From: Saprospiraceae bacterium
GTDB lineage: Bacteria > Bacteroidota > Bacteroidia > Chitinophagales > Saprospiraceae
Direction of reading: 5' to 3'
DNA length: 64,000 nucleotides
Assembly (NCBI GenBank): GCA_016716335.1
Contig: JADJWN010000008.1
Location: 124,001 to 188,000 of the forward strand
Below are positions 59,685-64,000 of the stretch, piece after piece (position 1 is the stretch's first letter; every line of letters starts with the position of its first letter). A program made the translations under genes and the position numbers. Below the pieces are notes generated by a model. It saw only the letters and a list, made by a program, of their open reading frames with translations. It made no database searches and was not told the origin of the DNA.

Positions 59685-61138
59685 TCATGAATTCAGTCCA
59701 ACACTGTTTATGTAATTATTAGTGAATACATTCGTTTTATTTAGCTCTGCTGCTACTTTTTTCCATTTTTCTATTTTGGGATATTTTCTTTGAATCATGG
59801 CAGATGATTGATAGTTGTACTGCCCCCAATGCATTCTTACATTATATTTATCCATTTCCTTTTCTATGGATGTATAAATTTTTTTAGCGTGAAGCGTACC
59901 TTTTGCCATGATGACTTCTACCATACAGGTGTCTTCACCGTACATTGGGCTTATCCAGGCATTTGCTTTCCTCACAAATCGAATAGCCAGAGGTCCTGAC
60001 ATATACCAATTATTTTTCTTTCGAATGAATTCGATATGCTCCAAAAGTTTGTCTATAATTTCAATATATTGGTCATCTTTCATACTTATAGCCAATTCGG
60101 AGGAATAGGCAGGAATGTAATTTGCTTCACCAATATTAAATACTTTAAAACTTTTATCAATATAAGTATCTTCTACAAAACTATTTAATGCCCAATCTAT
60201 GAATGCAGGAGATGATGACTTAAGGGTGTTGAAAATCTTATTTAGCTCCCCATTTTTGTTGAGTCTGGAAAGAAACTGAATGAAAGGATTTCTGCGTTTT
60301 GCATCTTTACTTTCATCTCCTTTAGGTACATATTTATTTCTTGTAGTGATAATACATGTATAATCTTTTTCCAGCGTTGGGTGTGGATTAAGTTTAAGTT
60401 CGAATGCAAAATTGTTTGTAAAAATATTTTTATCTTTCAGCATAGTTTTTACATCAGTCCAGTTTGATTTTTATGCTCTTCTTTCAAATAAAAAGCATCT
60501 GTTACTTCTATGATTACTGAATAAATTATTCCTAAAGTACCTATACCAACAGAAATGGCATTGTACCAATCGTCATCTTGCACCAATATGACTTCCGGGT
60601 ATTTCTCTTGAAATCTTATGACATCCGTGATGCCGTTCTTAGGTTCTATTCTATACTTCTTCCCTCCGGAGCCTGCTACATCATAACTCAGGATGCATTC
60701 ATACAGGGGACCTGCATTTATAACTGATCCGTGGGTAGAAGTCTGACAAACTCCGGCAATCGTCTGTCCGTCAAAACCTCCCAGCACTTTCAAAGCTTTA
60801 TTCCTATTGTCCAACAGCTGATTCAGTTCGCGGATTCGCATTCCGGACTGAATCCTTACAAGATTTGTGAGATTATTATTTTGATTTAAAGTGTCAGGCT
60901 CAAGTGGAAGTTCTTTTCTGAGTTTATCTGGCATAATCATAAAATTGGGAGTAGGACAAACCGGTGACCAGCTGTGTCCTGATCCTGATGCTCTGACCTT
61001 AATGTTATTCTCAAAAGACTCCGCTAAGGTAATAATATTGGTGATTTCGTCCCATGTGGCAGGATAAAATGTACGATCCGGCGTATGTCCGTATTCACCA
61101 ATGTGGTTAGACCATTCTATATCTGAATTATAATGCAT
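59685..61138 (-). CDS. FAD-linked sugar-lactone oxidase, ALO/L-gulonolactone oxidase family (one frame break)
   Basis: Frames 61138-60449 and 60443-59685 join into ~485 residues if one base is added to the T5 run at 60468-60472 (restoring EEHKKSNWTDVKTMLKDK). The N-terminal FAD-binding (VAO) domain shows VRASGSGHSWSP, whose His is the usual covalent flavin site, and GGFDGQTIAGVCQTSTHGS. The C-terminal ALO domain ends with the active-site-type motif MHWGQ. Relatives oxidise D-arabinono-1,4-lactone, gulonolactone or alditols and produce hydrogen peroxide. It is the first gene of the minus-strand accessory cluster; the start is supported by the DIEWSNHIGEYG N-terminus usual in this family. Confidence 0.87.
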
Positions 61139-61684
61139 AAGATAAAAATTAATTTATTAGGTTGGTCATTTATGATATTATCAACATCAATACCAGTATG
61201 TTACCCTTAAAAGCTTATAAAACTTAAATTTTTTTGAAGTAAGGAATCAATCTTTACATGACTGAAATACTTTACAATATGCCAGATATCATTTCAGCAT
61301 TTCTTGTAATCCAATACTGTTATTTTACAAAGAGTGAATTTCATCCAAAGTGCAGGGCAGTATTTGGATTGCAGAGTGGTGAATCTTGAGTATCAATCTG
61401 CAGTATTTGCAAATTTTGTTAGGTGAAGGTTGTATTCTTATGGATCAGAATCAAGGGTACACATATCAATGAGAACAGAAAGTTTGAATCTGGATGCATT
61501 CATTTTGTATCTCTTTTTATAATTTGTAAAACTTGGGTGCATGAAAAGAAGAGTTTGAAGGTTCTGTTATATTGCCGTAACCTACGTTTCTTGAATAATA
61601 GATTTATCCAGCGATTCAACATTTCAGGTATAATCCCTGTTTGAATAAGGTATATTCTTTATAAAAACTCCTTAATCTTCACTT
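61139..61684. other. Divergent intergenic region between the oxidase and the OmpA-family gene
   Basis: About 545 bp that should hold both divergent promoters. No exact TAnnTTTG match at a useful distance was found on either strand. A 73-codon plus-strand frame (61423-61644) has no coding character. Composition is AT-rich and typical of the right border of the accessory region. Confidence 0.5.
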
Positions 61685-63025
61685 ATGCAAATTCGGATTT
61701 TAATCTTTTTGTTCCTGCTCTCTGCCATCGTATTTTCAGTTTCTGGTCAACGGTCTGTACCGCAATCAGATACCGAATGGATGAAAAGAGAGGTCTTCAT
61801 TGAAAGCGGCTACGAAGCGGAGTATCTCTTCAGGATAGGTGATGTGGACAATCTCGGATTCGGATGGCCGGCGGATTTTGATCCCTTTTGCGGAAGGATG
61901 ACGGAAGTGCATTATTTTCCCTGGGATGCTGACCGTAAGGAATTTCCCTTTATGGACCGGATTATCGTGTCATCAAAATTCCGGCAGGACAGGGATTTTC
62001 CCTGTGGGCAGGATGGCTATTCCTTCGCTTCCGAACAATTTGTCAAAGGGCCTGCGGTGTACAAATTCAATATTTTTCAACTCAAGGGCAAAGAAATAAA
62101 AGATGCCTGGCTGCAGATATTTATAGATGATTTTCAGGCGCCTACTTTTTGCTCTGCTTTCAGGATCAGGCTCAATGGAAAAGTCTTTGCAGAGGGCGAA
62201 AAAATCATCAATGCCATAGATCAGACCGGTCCGGTAGGTAAATTGATTACCCTGGCTGTACCTGAAGAGTTTTACTCTGTGATAGCTGAAGGCAAAGGTC
62301 TCGAAGTCCAGATTGACGAACTCACCGGTGCAGGTGATGGATATGCCATCGATTTTCTGAGACTTTTGGTCAACAGAAAAAGGGAAAACAGCTGCAAAGG
62401 TAACCTGAGGGGATATGTGCTCGATAAAGAAAGTTATGAACCGGTCAGGGGGGCTCAGATCAGAAGTGGTGAAGGTATAGTGGTCACATCCAATGCTGAT
62501 GGTTATTTTGAGTTGAAAGGCCTGAGCACAGGATTTGAAGTATTGACCGCAGTGGCTACAGGATACAAAGACGGACAAAAGGGAGCAGATGTCGGTGAAG
62601 GAGATGAGAATGATGAAATACAGATTTATCTGGAGAAAGGAGGCAAGACTGTCACACTGAACAATAAAAAACTGAGTGCCGGCGAATCTGTCACATTAAA
62701 CAACATATTGTTTGATGTGGGCAAAGCTACCCTCAGACCCGAGTCATATACCGAACTGGACAAAGTGGTACAGATCATGCAGCAGAATCCTGCACTTGAA
62801 ATAGAACTATCGGGCCACACCTCTGCAGAAGGCGATCTGCGGATGAACAGATCTTTGTCCTACCAGAGAGTCAATGACTGCAAGCAATACATTACGGATA
62901 AAGGAATAGATCCCGGCAGAATCATAGCAGTGGGTTATGGTCCTGACAAGCCGGTAGCTCCCAATGATACCGAGGCCAACCGGGCAAAAAACCGAAGGGT
63001 CGAAATGCGTATCACAAAACTGTGA
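61685..63025 (+). CDS. OmpA-family outer-membrane protein with a novel N-terminal domain
   Basis: 446 residues and the only convincing plus-strand gene. A signal peptide (cut near residue 21, VSGQ) is followed by a ~200-residue Cys-containing, beta-rich domain I do not recognise (DVDNLGFGWPADFDPFCGR ... FCSAFRIRLNGK). A carboxypeptidase-regulatory-like domain lies at about 240-305 (GNLRGYVLDKESYEPVRGAQI), and an OmpA C-terminal peptidoglycan-binding domain at about 325-446 (NILFDVGKATLRPES ... LSGHTSAEGD ... NRAKNRRVEMRI). The Asp and Arg that bind diaminopimelate are present. It probably links the outer membrane to the cell wall. A strong hairpin follows. Confidence 0.9.
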   Translation: MQIRILIFLFLLSAIVFSVSGQRSVPQSDTEWMKREVFIESGYEAEYLFRIGDVDNLGFGWPADFDPFCGRMTEVHYFPWDADRKEFPFMDRIIVSSKFRQDRDFPCGQDGYSFASEQFVKGPAVYKFNIFQLKGKEIKDAWLQIFIDDFQAPTFCSAFRIRLNGKVFAEGEKIINAIDQTGPVGKLITLAVPEEFYSVIAEGKGLEVQIDELTGAGDGYAIDFLRLLVNRKRENSCKGNLRGYVLDKESYEPVRGAQIRSGEGIVVTSNADGYFELKGLSTGFEVLTAVATGYKDGQKGADVGEGDENDEIQIYLEKGGKTVTLNNKKLSAGESVTLNNILFDVGKATLRPESYTELDKVVQIMQQNPALEIELSGHTSAEGDLRMNRSLSYQRVNDCKQYITDKGIDPGRIIAVGYGPDKPVAPNDTEANRAKNRRVEMRITKL

Positions 63026-63045
63026 GTTGTGGGTGGCGTAAAACA

Positions 63046-63082
63046 AAATAGCCAATTTCCCTGATCCGGAAATTGGCTATTT
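63046..63082. terminator. Strong bidirectional terminator between the OmpA gene and the metal-binding lipoprotein gene
   Basis: AAATAGCCAATTTCC (63046-63060) pairs perfectly with GGAAATTGGCTATTT (63068-63082), a 15-base stem with a seven-base loop. T- and A-rich edges on both sides suit termination of both convergent genes. Confidence 0.85.
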
Positions 63083-63161
63083 CAATTCCTGACTTTACGA
63101 TTCCGGAAATGTCCGGATTTTTTAAATGACTTCCTGAAAAAAGGAGTCAGGTGTTTTACTG

Positions 63162-63665
63162 TCACTGCTTATGAAAAGCTGCGTTATGTGCCAGAGGCTT
63201 ACCGCATACCGGACAATTGCCTGCATTGGGTGAATGCCCGCCTTTACATCCTGATGCACATATGTAATGATGTACTATCCCATCCGGACCTGCCGGAATA
63301 TTGACCTCCTGGGTCTGTGGAGGAGTGATCTGTTGAACCTGTTCGGGGGCAGGAGTACCCTGGACCGCTGAAGGGTTTTGAGCATTTGGCTGGTCATGGA
63401 ATGCCTGATTGTGTGCCAGAGTTTTGCCGCAGACAGGACAGGTACCCGGATTGTCTGAGTGTCCGCCCTTGCATAGATCCGGACAGATATAATGATGAAC
63501 AATCCCGTCAGGCCCCGCCGGTATATTTACCTGGCCCGGAGTATTTTCTGTGCCTGCCGGGGTGATTTCAGTAGGAGAATCTGAGGTGCTGTTTTCGGCA
63601 GTTTTCTCATTTTTACAAGCGAGTAGGGCAAAAGACAAAATTAGTGAGGTGACAAAAAATTTCAT
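63162..63665 (-). CDS. Lipoprotein with two tandem heavy-metal-binding-like CPVCG modules
   Basis: 167 residues. Lipobox LLAC at Cys17, a Ser/Thr/Pro-rich linker, then two copies of a ~45-residue module: NIPAGPDGIVHHYIC...CKGGHS...G.CPVCGK.LAHN.AFH. Each copy has four cysteines and several histidines (HHYIC, CKGGH, CPVCG, AHN). It resembles the short YHS/heavy-metal-binding domain seen at the N-terminus of metal efflux fusion proteins (YxCPMHP...CPVCGM), here duplicated and stand-alone. Likely a surface or periplasmic metal (Cu/Zn) binder. A -7 element lies 30 bp upstream. Confidence 0.8.
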   Translation of the reverse strand: MKFFVTSLILSFALLACKNEKTAENSTSDSPTEITPAGTENTPGQVNIPAGPDGIVHHYICPDLCKGGHSDNPGTCPVCGKTLAHNQAFHDQPNAQNPSAVQGTPAPEQVQQITPPQTQEVNIPAGPDGIVHHYICASGCKGGHSPNAGNCPVCGKPLAHNAAFHKQ

Positions 63666-64000
63666 TGGAGTGGATTTAAGTATTAAAGAATCTACAAATC
63701 TAAGCTTTTTTGTCCAGTAGGGATGCCGTTTGGATGTAAATCACCTTTGTTAAGCTTATGAATTGTAGAATTCATCAGGAGTGATGCTCAAAACTTCCAG
63801 ACAAATGTTTGGTCTTTGCATATGACTTATTGGTGCGTTATTCCCATTCATTAATCTATTATTAACATATCCGGCAAATCCAAATGAGTTTTGTGCCGTT
63901 ATTACCTCTTGATACAAAACTCAAGTCGGATGCAGCTGATTTTTAGCATGCTTTATCAAATAAAAAAGGGCAGTTGGGGAGCACTTACGGTGGTAATGAT
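63666..64000. other. Intergenic region to the right edge
   Basis: No supported gene. It holds the -7 element of the lipoprotein gene. At the very edge a plus-strand frame could begin at ATG 63948 and a minus-strand frame ends at a TGA near 63956; neither has enough sequence to judge. Confidence 0.4.
63695..63702 (-). promoter_or_regulatory. Putative -7 promoter element of the metal-binding lipoprotein gene
   Basis: The minus strand reads TAGATTTG, an exact TAnnTTTG match, 30 bases before the ATG at 63665. No clear -33 element. Confidence 0.4.

Noticed and set aside
63948..64000. Possible gene start on the plus strand at the right edge (MLYQIKKGSWGALTVVM)
   Set aside because: Only 17 codons are visible; a minus-strand reading is equally possible.
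1..64000. CRISPR arrays, tRNA and rRNA genes, complete insertion sequences
   Set aside because: None was recognised: the tandem arrays have no spacers, no tRNA-like cloverleaf or rRNA core sequence was noticed, and the only mobility gene is an integrase fragment.

Overview
The window looks like chromosomal DNA of a member of the Bacteroidota. The signs are a gliding/T9SS-type C-terminal sorting domain on a giant repeat-rich surface protein, Bacteroidota-type families (Omp28-like lipoprotein, DUF6029-like barrel, DUF4175-like coiled-coil protein), TAnnTTTG-type -7 promoter elements, and AT-rich intergenic DNA with few Shine-Dalgarno sequences. A Saprospiria/Chitinophagia-like relative is a guess. 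Nearly every gene is on the minus strand; the OmpA-family gene at 61685-63025 is the only convincing plus-strand gene.

Layout, left to right. 1-8.8 kb: partial histone-deacetylase-like hydrolase, a ~2,250-residue secreted adhesin-like protein and a PhoD-like phosphatase. 8.9-11.3 kb: secreted S9 peptidase. 11.5-19.5 kb: a complete heavy-metal efflux locus (response regulator, sensor kinase, TolC-like, membrane fusion protein, RND pump). 19.8-23.8 kb: cation/proton antiporter, TRIC-like channel, DODA-type dioxygenase, pirin. 24.6-28.3 kb: a single-chain restriction-modification enzyme bracketed by two 175-bp direct repeats and an integrase remnant. 29.1-32.9 kb: outer-membrane barrel, MgtE and MgtC-like protein. 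33.2-37.6 kb: sensor kinase without an adjacent regulator, short tandem-repeat arrays, Omp28-like lipoprotein with DUF6029-like barrel. 37.9-44.9 kb: YbeY, an RsbW-like ATPase, a DUF4175-like coiled-coil protein and an M1 aminopeptidase.

45.3-61.1 kb is an AT-rich accessory region. It holds a six-helix membrane protein, a DUF2235 hydrolase, a DUF6602-like nuclease-fold protein, a 1,649-residue protein combining two serine-hydrolase domains with a C-terminal CHAT (caspase-like) protease, a four-helix membrane protein, a patatin-like lipase with an internal membrane hairpin, a protein with an L,D-transpeptidase-like motif broken by an in-frame TGA, a calcineurin-like phosphoesterase, a GMC oxidoreductase with a small partner protein, and an ALO-type FAD oxidase. 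The concentration of lipid-directed hydrolases around a CHAT protease makes this the best candidate for an undescribed system; its function is not shown by the sequence.

At least nine genes carry one-base (once two-base) frame changes, mostly in homopolymer runs, that are restored by a single base. This is more like residual assembly error than gene decay, so those genes are annotated as single spans with the break given.
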